A stretch of DNA of 12,929 nucleotides from Candidatus Hestiella acidicharens (GTDB lineage: Archaea > Thermoproteota > Thermoprotei_A > Sulfolobales > Acidilobaceae): NCBI GenBank assembly GCA_015523575.1, contig WAJZ01000050.1, forward strand, positions 1 to 12,929. The letters run 5' to 3'. Position numbers and translations under genes: made by a program. Each line of letters opens with the position of its first letter. Within the stretch, counting starts at the first letter, position 1. Positions 5,804-12,904 of the stretch are shown one piece after another. A model generated the notes under the pieces. The model searched no databases and was not told the origin of the DNA. It worked only from the letters and a program-made list of their open reading frames with translations.

Positions 5804-7939
5804 TTAACGTTTATCTAAATATGCAGAGATATCGTAGTGCGCTGTTAAAGGCGTGGTCGTCTGTGCAAAAATATAGCCCTCCCTAAAAACGTGACTTTGT
5901 ATTAGCATCATCCTATCCTGTAGCCTAGGAAGGTAATCCAAGACTTCTCTAGGGACAGAGATGTTTTCTATCTGCCTTTTTTCAGTCCTTAATATAATCT
6001 TTGTATTTGTAAGTTGAATAATTATATCATTAAGATCATTTGGGGCATGGGTGCTGAAGATGAGGCCTACACCCCTAGCTCTACCTAACCTAGCAATTTT
6101 TGATATCATTGAAGAAACCTGCCTTATTGCCTCTATTTCATCTTTGTTTTTGCTTTCATTCTGGAAAAACTGGTGTGCTTCATCTATAGAAACCACTATG
6201 TGAGGCGTTCTTATCCTTTGCGCCCAAGACCTATGTTTCCAAGTAATCAAGTTATCAAGTGTCCTATATGTAATAATCCTAAGCGTATCTAACCCAGCTT
6301 CTTCCATGCTCCATTTCAAGTCTACTACAACGGGCAAGTTATAGGTTTCAGCCACTTCGATTATTGTAGGCCAATTTGGCTCATCTAAAACCTGAAACTC
6401 CTTTCCCTTAAGTATCAACACATCAATTATCCCAGATTCCATTAAAGAAGAAACCCTTCTATATAGAGCCTCTATTGTTTGCCTGTGGAACTTTGATTTG
6501 TTCAGCGTGTCAACATAATCCTTTATGGCATCCAATAATGTAAACGCAGTACCTCTTAACCTGTATGTTGATATCATTGCCCTAGTCGCCTGATCCGAAT
6601 ATGATTCGATTCCTATTATGTATGGTCTTAAATAATCATATATTAATGATAGATCATCTTCACTTACAACTTTAACCTCCTGCCTGAAGCCACCCCTTTC
6701 AATAAAGTAAGAAAGTGCACCATAAAGTACCTGCATGGGAGGATAAAGACCATGCCTTCTCTTAAATCCTTCCCTAATCTTTTTTACCAGATCCCTACTG
6801 AGGCTAGTTAAACCTGGCAAAAGAGGGGATAGCTTATCGGTCTCTGTATTTGTTGTATTAATAAAATAAGGAATGATGACCAACTTTATTGGTGAAGAAG
6901 TCTCAAAGATCATTGTTTTGTTTACATTACGGTAATGAAACTCTGCACTAGCATCATTCATTAGAGGTGAGAAGCTCTCAATAAAATATCTCTGAACAAC
7001 CCCTCTAATTGCCTCTATTATATCATCATAATATATAACTGGTTTATCTTTCAGTTTTTCGTATATAGCTCCAACGGTTATAGGTAAAACTACTACTACA
7101 CCTTCTATGGGTTTCAAATCTTTATAACAACTTTCAAATACCTGTTTTGGTATAGGAATTGAATCATTCTTTAGTGGAAGTTGAATAAAATCTTGATTAA
7201 GGTCTATTATAACGGAAACTGGATGATGATCTATGTTATAAAGGCTAAGGATCATGTTTTTGATAAGTGTTGTCTTACCGCTACCTGTAGTACCTAATAT
7301 TAGTAGATGGTGAAAGAGGCTCGAAATAGGCAACCTAACCACTATATTGCCATTTTTTATAACAGTGGAATGTGTTGATAATGAACCCATCACTACCCCT
7401 TCTCTTGGAAGGTCTAGCAGTTGCGCCAAAACTTCTGGATTAGGATCTATAACCGGAGATTGGGGTTCAATACTCTTAGAAGCTGGCCTTGGGGACTCAC
7501 CTTCACTCATCTCCATAATCAATTCCCCTTCAACCAACGTGCCTGTTATTAGACTCCTCGGCTCTATCTTATTTATAATGGGACTTATCGGAGGTTCTAT
7601 ACCTACAACAGCAAGCTCGTCCTTCCTTACTATACTTTTAACCCTGAGAAGTACCAATCTTGTATCTTTCGGATCAACTATTGCTAGGTAGTCGCCTATC
7701 CTCTGAAAAGGGGCATCACCATTTGCATAGTATGTACTGGGGTCTATGTAAAACCTTACAACAGAGTTCTCTTCAACCCTTACCTCACCAAACCTAGACA
7801 CCCAACCAACAATCCTACCCCTTCTCTCTGCCTCCTTATAGGCCTTTTTCAGTAGTTCTTCAATCCTTAGCAGCTGATTTTCAGCGCTTCTCAGATATCC
7901 TTTGTTGATACCACCAATTACGTTCTCTTCTTCAACCAT
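5804..7939 (-). CDS. herA: HerA-like hexameric DNA-translocating ATPase, enlarged
   Basis: FtsK/HerA-superfamily ATPase expected to form a hexameric ring that pumps DNA and drives NurA in end resection. It has 711 residues; Sulfolobus HerA has about 500. A beta-barrel-like N-terminal domain spans about 40-115 (GRIVGWVSRFGEV). A Ser/Pro/Glu-rich linker at 145-168 precedes the RecA core. Walker A is GTTGSGKTT with K222; Walker B is IVVSIDEAHQ with D586-E587. Arginines in ARLGRARG (617-622) are candidates for the trans-acting finger. The K-to-E distance is 365 residues, against about 200 in Sulfolobus HerA, so about 160 residues are inserted. The usual DPHGEY-like segment reads DLNQDF, and SQRP-like reads STHAPND. 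The ATG start overlaps nurA by 22 nt, with GAGAGG about 10 nt upstream. A coupled function with NurA is strongly implied. Confidence 0.88.
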   Translation of the reverse strand: MVEEENVIGGINKGYLRSAENQLLRIEELLKKAYKEAERRGRIVGWVSRFGEVRVEENSVVRFYIDPSTYYANGDAPFQRIGDYLAIVDPKDTRLVLLRVKSIVRKDELAVVGIEPPISPIINKIEPRSLITGTLVEGELIMEMSEGESPRPASKSIEPQSPVIDPNPEVLAQLLDLPREGVVMGSLSTHSTVIKNGNIVVRLPISSLFHHLLILGTTGSGKTTLIKNMILSLYNIDHHPVSVIIDLNQDFIQLPLKNDSIPIPKQVFESCYKDLKPIEGVVVVLPITVGAIYEKLKDKPVIYYDDIIEAIRGVVQRYFIESFSPLMNDASAEFHYRNVNKTMIFETSSPIKLVIIPYFINTTNTETDKLSPLLPGLTSLSRDLVKKIREGFKRRHGLYPPMQVLYGALSYFIERGGFRQEVKVVSEDDLSLIYDYLRPYIIGIESYSDQATRAMISTYRLRGTAFTLLDAIKDYVDTLNKSKFHRQTIEALYRRVSSLMESGIIDVLILKGKEFQVLDEPNWPTIIEVAETYNLPVVVDLKWSMEEAGLDTLRIITYRTLDNLITWKHRSWAQRIRTPHIVVSIDEAHQFFQNESKNKDEIEAIRQVSSMISKIARLGRARGVGLIFSTHAPNDLNDIIIQLTNTKIILRTEKRQIENISVPREVLDYLPRLQDRMMLIQSHVFREGYIFAQTTTPLTAHYDISAYLDKR

Positions 7940-9138
7940 TGCAATTCAGCCTCTCTTAGGGTATCATAAGATAAAGGTAATTCATATCTCATTATATAAT
8001 AAACTAATAGCTCTTTTAATGCTTGCGTTATCATCTTGCTCCTCCTATCACTTTGTGCTATAGTCAAGGGCTCAAGGCTTTGCCTCACAATTGAATCATT
8101 TGCTAGTAACTGTATGGGATCCATGCCACTCTCCTTTAATATGTTATAGCTCCTTTCTGTATATTCTAATCTAAACAGCCTAGATTGTGAAAAGTTATGC
8201 TTATAACCACTCGAAGGTATTAAAACATATTCAGCTATCTTTTCTAGTCCATTATATTTCAGCCTTATTTTTGGAGAAACGTAAATCTTCCCATAACTTT
8301 CCTCAAAGCAACTGGAATAGAGTAGCTTTTGAACAATAAGGGAGTCATTAAACCCTTGATAATTACCTATGCAATTTTCGATACTATTGCGGAGCTCGCT
8401 TACCATAGAGAGAAGCCTGCTCCTTTCTACCCTCTTTACTATACCAATAACTGGAATACCCACATTTTCGAGGATCTTTATTGCCTCAGCCCTCTGCTCC
8501 ATTAGGCTATATCTCATGTCATCCCTTTTTCCCTCTAAGAAATATATAGGTCCATCAATAAAAACAACAAATTTCTTGCCAATACCTAGGTAATATTTTC
8601 CCAATGCCATAGAAGGCTCGAGTAAACTCCACGATTCAAGCCTTAGCCTAGCATAGTCCATAAGCCGGGGAACATCATCCACATCGCTCAAGAATCCAGT
8701 ATGATAAATGAGCCCTCTCACATCACTAGGTAGCTCTATATTGCTCGAGGCTATATATATAAAAGGCGCTGGATTCCTTGGCATGTATGGCATTGGTGTG
8801 TATAAATATGGCCAATCACATAGCTCAACGGGTCCTTGGCCAGATATACTTACTGCCGATAAAATTATATCGCCAGTAGGTGTAATTACTGCCCTACTAC
8901 TGGTGTCTATGCCAATAGGGAAAAAGTCCTCTATTAATGAAATTCTCTTAGGGTTTATAAGTCTAGGGGATACTTCATAAAGATCAGCTCGTATTTCTTC
9001 TTCATCTGAACTCAACTCATAATTTGTAATCAAGTCCTTCAAGGTAAGAGGAACTGTAACCCTAGCATTACTTGTTTTGTAGGAGTTTGCTATGCTTTTG
9101 CTTACTATGCTTATTATGTATGGGGTTTCAATCAACAA
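7918..9138 (-). CDS. nurA: NurA-domain 5'-3' nuclease
   Basis: NurA is the nuclease partner of HerA and resects DNA ends. This 406-residue protein is longer than typical NurA (about 330-350). It keeps the main acid motifs: PIGIDTSSR with D78, which should match the first metal-binding Asp; VVFIDGPIYFL with D195, the second; and PVIGIVKRVERSR with K235, the family's third block. The C-terminal block (SDRRSKMITQALKELLVYY, about 363-381) has the right helical character but lacks an obvious catalytic histidine; the only histidines are H146 and H314. The start is TTG at 9138 (tandem TTG TTG), with GGCGAT 4 nt upstream and a TATA box farther up. It overlaps herA by 22 nt, so translation is coupled. 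Identity rests on motifs plus the herA partner. The sequence is divergent; activity is inferred. Confidence 0.82.
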   Translation of the reverse strand: MLIETPYIISIVSKSIANSYKTSNARVTVPLTLKDLITNYELSSDEEEIRADLYEVSPRLINPKRISLIEDFFPIGIDTSSRAVITPTGDIILSAVSISGQGPVELCDWPYLYTPMPYMPRNPAPFIYIASSNIELPSDVRGLIYHTGFLSDVDDVPRLMDYARLRLESWSLLEPSMALGKYYLGIGKKFVVFIDGPIYFLEGKRDDMRYSLMEQRAEAIKILENVGIPVIGIVKRVERSRLLSMVSELRNSIENCIGNYQGFNDSLIVQKLLYSSCFEESYGKIYVSPKIRLKYNGLEKIAEYVLIPSSGYKHNFSQSRLFRLEYTERSYNILKESGMDPIQLLANDSIVRQSLEPLTIAQSDRRSKMITQALKELLVYYIMRYELPLSYDTLREAELQWLKKRT

Positions 9139-9178
9139 TCTAATCGCCTATCTAAATATTTTTATTATATGTATTACC

Positions 9179-9189
9179 TTATAAATATA
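9179..9189 (-). promoter_or_regulatory. TATA box of the nurA-herA transcript
   Basis: On the minus strand TATATTTATAA is centred near 9184, which predicts a start near 9158 and a leader of about 19 nt carrying GGCGAT before TTG 9138. So nurA-herA probably has its own promoter in the 81-nt gap after PCNA, and may also receive read-through from it. Confidence 0.45.
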
Positions 9190-9219
9190 CCCAAGAAGGT
9201 GGAAAGTTAAATGCTTTGT

Positions 9220-9966
9220 TTATAACCCACTTGTTGGTGCCAACAAATACCTTACCCTGCTGTTGTCTGGGATGCTAAACAGAAGTTGTAAAGGCTTCTC
9301 AGTCGAAAAGGCAACTTCAACAGTTTCTGCAATTTTTGCCAAATTCAGCACCGAGTTCAAATAATTGATGTCATATTTGCTCCTTGCTTCTTGCTTTACT
9401 TCTATGCCAATTAAAGACCCAGAACCCATCATAAAAACTGCCTCACCCCTTGGCCCTTCACCTTCAGACCTCACTATAAATTTGTTCTCTTCTGCAACAA
9501 ACTCGACGTTATCGCTAAATATCGAAGCGTCGGATAAAGCCTTCTTAAAAGAGTCAGCTATTATCTGTACCTTTGCATCATAGTCTATCTTTATTTCAGA
9601 AGGCACATCAAGTATTACTTCTATGTTCGGAAGGAGAAACTTTTTGTTAACCTCACCTTCAATCTTTATGAGCACCTTATCATCAGATACCATAAAAGTG
9701 ACCTCGTCACCCCTCTTGCTCCTAGAGATAATATTTTCTAGTGAAGCGACGTTTACTCCCATATTTATCTCTTCCTTTACTTCATAGTCAAGAAAAGATT
9801 CCATCGGCATAAAAACCTCTATATAGGCGATCTTAGCTGGATCCGTGCCCCTTATCCTTAGGGCTTCCTTAGTAATTTCGAAATTTACCTCCTCTAATAT
9901 GTCACTAAGTGACGAAGATATTTCCATCAATATCTTAGAGTTAGGATATCTTATATTTGCCTTCAC
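9220..9966 (-). CDS. pcn: DNA polymerase sliding clamp (PCNA)
   Basis: The replication sliding clamp, which encircles DNA and recruits polymerase, ligase, Fen1 and other factors. Two clamp-fold halves are visible. The first has LRIRGTDPAKIAYIEVFMP, the crenarchaeal form of the conserved LD.S.V..I segment. The interdomain connecting loop lies around FLLPNIEVILDVP. The C-terminus reads YLLAPTSGL, the standard PCNA ending. The sequence resembles the PCNA2-type subunit of Sulfolobus as I remember it, so a heterotrimeric clamp with paralogs elsewhere is possible. The frame runs up to a TTG at 9999, but the promoter TATA box predicts transcription from about 9994. GTG 9966 gives a 248-residue clamp of usual length whose first residues align with those of relatives, and AGGT lies 3 nt before it. 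The start is therefore uncertain between the two. It diverges from ubiA. Confidence 0.93.
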   Translation of the reverse strand: MKANIRYPNSKILMEISSSLSDILEEVNFEITKEALRIRGTDPAKIAYIEVFMPMESFLDYEVKEEINMGVNVASLENIISRSKRGDEVTFMVSDDKVLIKIEGEVNKKFLLPNIEVILDVPSEIKIDYDAKVQIIADSFKKALSDASIFSDNVEFVAEENKFIVRSEGEGPRGEAVFMMGSGSLIGIEVKQEARSKYDINYLNSVLNLAKIAETVEVAFSTEKPLQLLFSIPDNSRVRYLLAPTSGL

Positions 9967-10014
9967 ATTACCTACTTGCGATTCTAGTGTAGATGCCAAT
10001 ATTAATCCCTATAT

Positions 10015-10026
10015 TTTATATATAGG
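10015..10026 (-). promoter_or_regulatory. TATA box of PCNA
   Basis: On the minus strand CCTATATATAAA is centred near 10020, predicting transcription from about 9994. It lies within a 7+7 bp inverted repeat (10008-10014 and 10020-10026) and only about 16 bp from the ubiA TATA box on the other strand. Confidence 0.5.
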
Positions 10027-10031
10027 AAGGG

Positions 10032-10041
10032 ACTTATAAAG
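10032..10041 (+). promoter_or_regulatory. TATA box of the ubiA-metF-like transcript
   Basis: ACTTATAAAG is centred near 10036 and predicts transcription from about 10062, or slightly upstream, just before the TTG at 10068. Its upstream BRE-like bases would overlap those of the PCNA promoter. Confidence 0.45.
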
Positions 10042-10054
10042 ATAATAATAACGT

Positions 10055-10059
10055 GAGGT
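10055..10059 (+). promoter_or_regulatory. Shine-Dalgarno of ubiA
   Basis: GAGGT lies 8 nt before the TTG at 10068 and supports that start. It implies a leader slightly longer than the TATA position predicts, so one of the two signals is probably shifted by several bases. Confidence 0.45.
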
Positions 10060-10067
10060 AGGGGTGT

Positions 10068-10910
10068 TTGACGAAGAAATATGTGAGCCTGGTAAGACCA
10101 ATAAATGATGCCATGATAGGGCTTTCGGTAATAGTTGGAGCATTTATAGCATCTGGTAGGATTATACCAAATCTCTTAAACTTAGGCTTTGGCTTCATTA
10201 CAGGTTTTTTTATCTCAGGTTCAGCAATGATATTAAATGATATAATAGACCTAGACATAGATGCTATAAACAATCCCCTCAGGCCTTTGCCTTCAAAGGC
10301 TATCTCAATTAAAAGTGCAAAAATTCTCTTCGTTATCTTTTCTGTAATAGGTCTGACCTTCTCATTACTCTCGGGAATTTTAACCTTTGCAATAGCAATG
10401 GCAAGCTATATAATAGCAATAATATATAACACGAAAGGAAAGAAGACAGGAATCCCTGGAAACCTGATGGTTGCGTATGCAATGGGCGTACCTATTATCT
10501 ATGGATCAGCTATTGTAGGTAGGCTTAACTTTAATATCTTCATATATTGGCTAATGATTTTCTTGTCAGGTATCGCCAGGGAAATTACGAAGGGAATAAC
10601 AGATATAGAAGGAGATAGAAGAGCTGGTATCAGAACGCTAGCTGTTACAAAGGGACCAAGAGCTGCTGCCCTAGCATCGCTTCTGCTCTATATTTCTGCA
10701 ATAGCATTAAGCCCAATCCCAATCATTACTGGAAAGGTCTATCCAATACTTTATCTCATACCAATATCTATAGTCGATGCAATGTTCTTAGGGGCATCAG
10801 CACTAACCCTAATTCTTCCAAAGAAGGAATCTGCATATAAAAGCAAAAATATTTCACTTTTGGCCATGTTAATAGGATTACTAGGCTTTTTAATAAGCAC
10901 AAAGCCCTAG
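10068..10910 (+). CDS. Digeranylgeranylglyceryl phosphate synthase-type UbiA prenyltransferase
   Basis: A membrane prenyltransferase that adds the second geranylgeranyl chain to geranylgeranylglyceryl phosphate, making the archaeal diether lipid backbone. The 280-residue protein has about eight or nine hydrophobic helices. The first Asp-rich motif is NDIIDLDIDAINNPLRPLPS at 57-76 (D58, D61, D65), which binds the Mg-diphosphate. The second is REITKGITDIEGDRRAGIRT at 171-190 (D179, D183). This REITKG.DIEGD..AG.RTL form is typical of the archaeal DGGGP synthase, not of quinone UbiA enzymes. TTG 10068 has GAGGT 8 nt upstream. The MetF-like gene begins 10 nt after its stop, so they are co-transcribed. 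The neighbour across the promoter is PCNA. A quinone or other archaeal prenyltransferase role is less likely but not excluded. Confidence 0.9.
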   Translation: MTKKYVSLVRPINDAMIGLSVIVGAFIASGRIIPNLLNLGFGFITGFFISGSAMILNDIIDLDIDAINNPLRPLPSKAISIKSAKILFVIFSVIGLTFSLLSGILTFAIAMASYIIAIIYNTKGKKTGIPGNLMVAYAMGVPIIYGSAIVGRLNFNIFIYWLMIFLSGIAREITKGITDIEGDRRAGIRTLAVTKGPRAAALASLLLYISAIALSPIPIITGKVYPILYLIPISIVDAMFLGASALTLILPKKESAYKSKNISLLAMLIGLLGFLISTKP

Positions 10911-10914
10911 GTGG
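10909..10914 (+). promoter_or_regulatory. Shine-Dalgarno of the MetF-like gene overlapping the ubiA stop
   Basis: AGGTGG begins in the ubiA TAG stop and lies 6 nt before TTG 10921. It is a strong anti-SD match, fixes that start, and suggests translational coupling to ubiA. Confidence 0.55.
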
Positions 10915-10920
10915 AAGCGC

Positions 10921-11643
10921 TTGGTATACATAATATCTGAACTTCCAATGGCAAGGAAAAAAGAGAAAATAATAGAGCTTGCCAAGAGCCTTGTAGAATT
11001 TAGCGATATAATAGACATACCGGAAGCCCCCTTAGGTTTCTCCTCGCCATCATCACCTATATTATCATGCATAATTAAGGAAAGCATTAAAGAAGCCAAT
11101 ATAATTACCCATCTAAGGCTTTATGATATAAATAGACTTGCATTAATAAACACCATCATGGGTTTAAGGATAAGTGGAATAAATAATGTGCTCCTTCTAA
11201 GGGGAGATCAGCCTAAAATTGGTAGAAAAGTTGAAGAAATAACCCCAGATGAAGGTATTCCATTACTTAGGCAGCACTTTAAAAGGTTAAATGTAGGATT
11301 ATTAATTAACCTAAACAAAGACCTAAAAGAGATTGAAGAAAGGATTAAGCTAAAGGCATCTTTTTATTTAATCACGAGGCCTTGGTACAGTAAAAAACTC
11401 GGTTCTGTTTCTAGGATGATACGAAAAAATAACTCTAAGCTTTACATTTATTTTGTTATTCTGACCGAAAAGAATAGGGAATTCCTATCAAGGTTGATCC
11501 CAAAGGAGGAGATAGTAAAAATAGAAGAACTTGAAGAAAGGATCGAAGTAGTTAAGGAGTACATCGATGGTATAGTATTCTCTTCCCCAAAGGACTACCA
11601 TTCCCTCTTAACATCCCTTAAAATAGCAGGAAAAATATTGTGA
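10921..11643 (+). CDS. Short MetF-like protein (methylenetetrahydrofolate reductase family)
   Basis: A cytosolic MTHFR-like (beta/alpha)8 protein, probably linked to pterin one-carbon metabolism. It has 240 residues; bacterial MetF has about 290-300. Family segments are ITHLRLYDINRLALI at 62-76, GINNVLLLRGDQP at 86-98 with D96 at the flavin-contacting Asp position (D120 in E. coli), and FYLITRPW at 148-155. E7 in IISELPM may match the catalytic E28. At the place of the substrate-contacting Gln (E. coli Q183, ITQ) it has R153. Residue equivalences come from motif matching by eye and are inference. Possible jobs are a reductase on a modified methanopterin, or a non-catalytic relative. TTG start with an AGGTGG Shine-Dalgarno overlapping the ubiA stop. 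A TATA-like box follows before the next gene. Confidence 0.75.
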   Translation: MVYIISELPMARKKEKIIELAKSLVEFSDIIDIPEAPLGFSSPSSPILSCIIKESIKEANIITHLRLYDINRLALINTIMGLRISGINNVLLLRGDQPKIGRKVEEITPDEGIPLLRQHFKRLNVGLLINLNKDLKEIEERIKLKASFYLITRPWYSKKLGSVSRMIRKNNSKLYIYFVILTEKNREFLSRLIPKEEIVKIEELEERIEVVKEYIDGIVFSSPKDYHSLLTSLKIAGKIL

Positions 11644-11649
11644 GCAAAA

Positions 11650-11658
11650 GGTTTTAAC
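11650..11658 (+). promoter_or_regulatory. TATA box of the second MFS gene
   Basis: GGTTTTAAC is centred near 11654 and predicts a start near 11681, about 11 nt before ATG 11692. This makes the earlier TTG at 11674 unlikely to be in the transcript. Confidence 0.4.
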
Positions 11659-11691
11659 TAACTCTAGTAGTAATTGGATAGGGTATCCAAT

Positions 11692-12879
11692 ATGGGAGAA
11701 CAGAAAAGGGAGCTCGCCCTATTAAGCCTATCCATTTCAATGCTACTTTATGGTATTTCTATAACTTTAGGACCGCTCCTAACAGAGCTTCCGAACATAC
11801 CGAAATCTTACTACATCTACCTTATAGTGCTTCCTCCCCTATCGCTCCTCTCGGGAAACATTGTATTTGGTAATATCTCGGACAGGTTTGGAAGAAAACC
11901 TGTCTTGGTCGTTACTCCAGCAGTATTTGGTATTGGCTTAGCGTTCTTTATAATAGCGAAGTCTTGGATATGCTATACGATAGGAGTTAGCCTAATACTA
12001 TTTTCTATAGCCGGAGGGGATGAGCCTGCAATAATCTCTTATCTGGCTGAAAGTGAAGAGCCTCAAAAAAGGGGAAAAGCAATAATAATAGCTTCTAACT
12101 TCGTAAACATTGGCGCCCTTTTGGCCTCTTCAATATTTTTAACTTTTGCTTCTATAGGTGTGGAGAAAGCATTCATATCATCAATACTAGTCTTTTCCCT
12201 AATTATTTCTGTTATAATAAGAAAATCCTTACCAGAATCTTCTTCTTGGTTAGAGTCGAGAAACAGCAAATATAATATTAAAGAAGGATTAAACGGAACT
12301 AGTGTAGGCTTTCTCGTATCAATAGCAATATCAACTGTGTTAACCTACGGCCTTATATCATGGGTAATCGGCCCTTATTTTTTTGCTACCTATACATCAT
12401 TAATAATATTTCTATATAATGCAGGAAACATAGCAGGGGGTTTTATAGCATATACTATAATAGAGAGGTTTTCAAGGAATTCGTTCATCCTATCTGGTTT
12501 TACTGGGGGCTTTTTAACAATAGTATTTACTACCATAATTCTGCTGTTATCACATATAGGGATATGGATATTCTTGCCTTTGCTAATAATTAACGGGATA
12601 TTTGCGGAAGCCACATGGGGCACTAGGCTAGTACTTGAAAGCGAACTCTTTCCAACAAAGTATAGAGCTACGAGCATATCCCTAATTAGGGCGTCTGCTT
12701 GGATAGCATATGCGCTCTCGTCTGTATTAATAATAAACTTTACCATTATAGAACTGATCTTATATGATCTAGCTTTCTGGCTTTTGGGACTAAGTGGAAG
12801 CATAGCTTGGTACATTAAAGGGAAAGATACGAGAAACATTCCTATAGAAGAAATAGACAAATTGATATTAGGTAGTTAG
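11692..12879 (+). CDS. Major facilitator superfamily transporter, sugar/metabolite-porter type
   Basis: An inner-membrane proton-coupled carrier with about 12 hydrophobic helices in 395 residues. Motif A between helices 2 and 3 is GNISDRFGRK at 60-69. The central loop has PESSSWLE at 181-188, the PES..WL signature of sugar porters. ELFPTKYR at 318-325 is the E.FPT..R motif seen in the sugar-porter and metabolite:H+ symporter groups. The pattern differs from the first MFS protein, which lacks PES and EFPT, so uptake of a sugar or carboxylate is more likely than drug efflux. ATG 11692 is chosen over TTG 11674 from the TATA spacing. It lies 48 nt after the MetF-like gene. A new gene with a GGTGAT Shine-Dalgarno begins about 25 nt after its stop. 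Substrate is unknown. Confidence 0.88.
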   Translation: MGEQKRELALLSLSISMLLYGISITLGPLLTELPNIPKSYYIYLIVLPPLSLLSGNIVFGNISDRFGRKPVLVVTPAVFGIGLAFFIIAKSWICYTIGVSLILFSIAGGDEPAIISYLAESEEPQKRGKAIIIASNFVNIGALLASSIFLTFASIGVEKAFISSILVFSLIISVIIRKSLPESSSWLESRNSKYNIKEGLNGTSVGFLVSIAISTVLTYGLISWVIGPYFFATYTSLIIFLYNAGNIAGGFIAYTIIERFSRNSFILSGFTGGFLTIVFTTIILLLSHIGIWIFLPLLIINGIFAEATWGTRLVLESELFPTKYRATSISLIRASAWIAYALSSVLIINFTIIELILYDLAFWLLGLSGSIAWYIKGKDTRNIPIEEIDKLILGS

Positions 12880-12894
12880 TATCATAAAAGTAGT

Positions 12895-12900
12895 GGTGAT
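12895..12900 (+). promoter_or_regulatory. Shine-Dalgarno before the last, cut-off gene
   Basis: GGTGAT is an exact match to the core of the archaeal anti-SD partner. It lies 4 nt before a GTG at 12905. Confidence 0.4.
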
Positions 12901-12904
12901 ACAA

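Noticed and set aside
7347..7691. A plus-strand ORF within herA.
   Set aside because: It is antisense to conserved HerA sequence and has no recognisable family or start signals.
5236..9138. NurA-HerA as an anti-phage defence island.
   Set aside because: NurA-HerA-like pairs occur in defence systems, but here the neighbours are PCNA, a cobalamin enzyme and housekeeping genes, with no mobile or toxin genes, so a housekeeping DNA-processing role fits better.
12390..12860. A 156-residue minus-strand ORF opposite the second MFS gene.
   Set aside because: It mirrors the hydrophobic transporter codons, has no family motif, and lies in a gene with clear MFS motifs.
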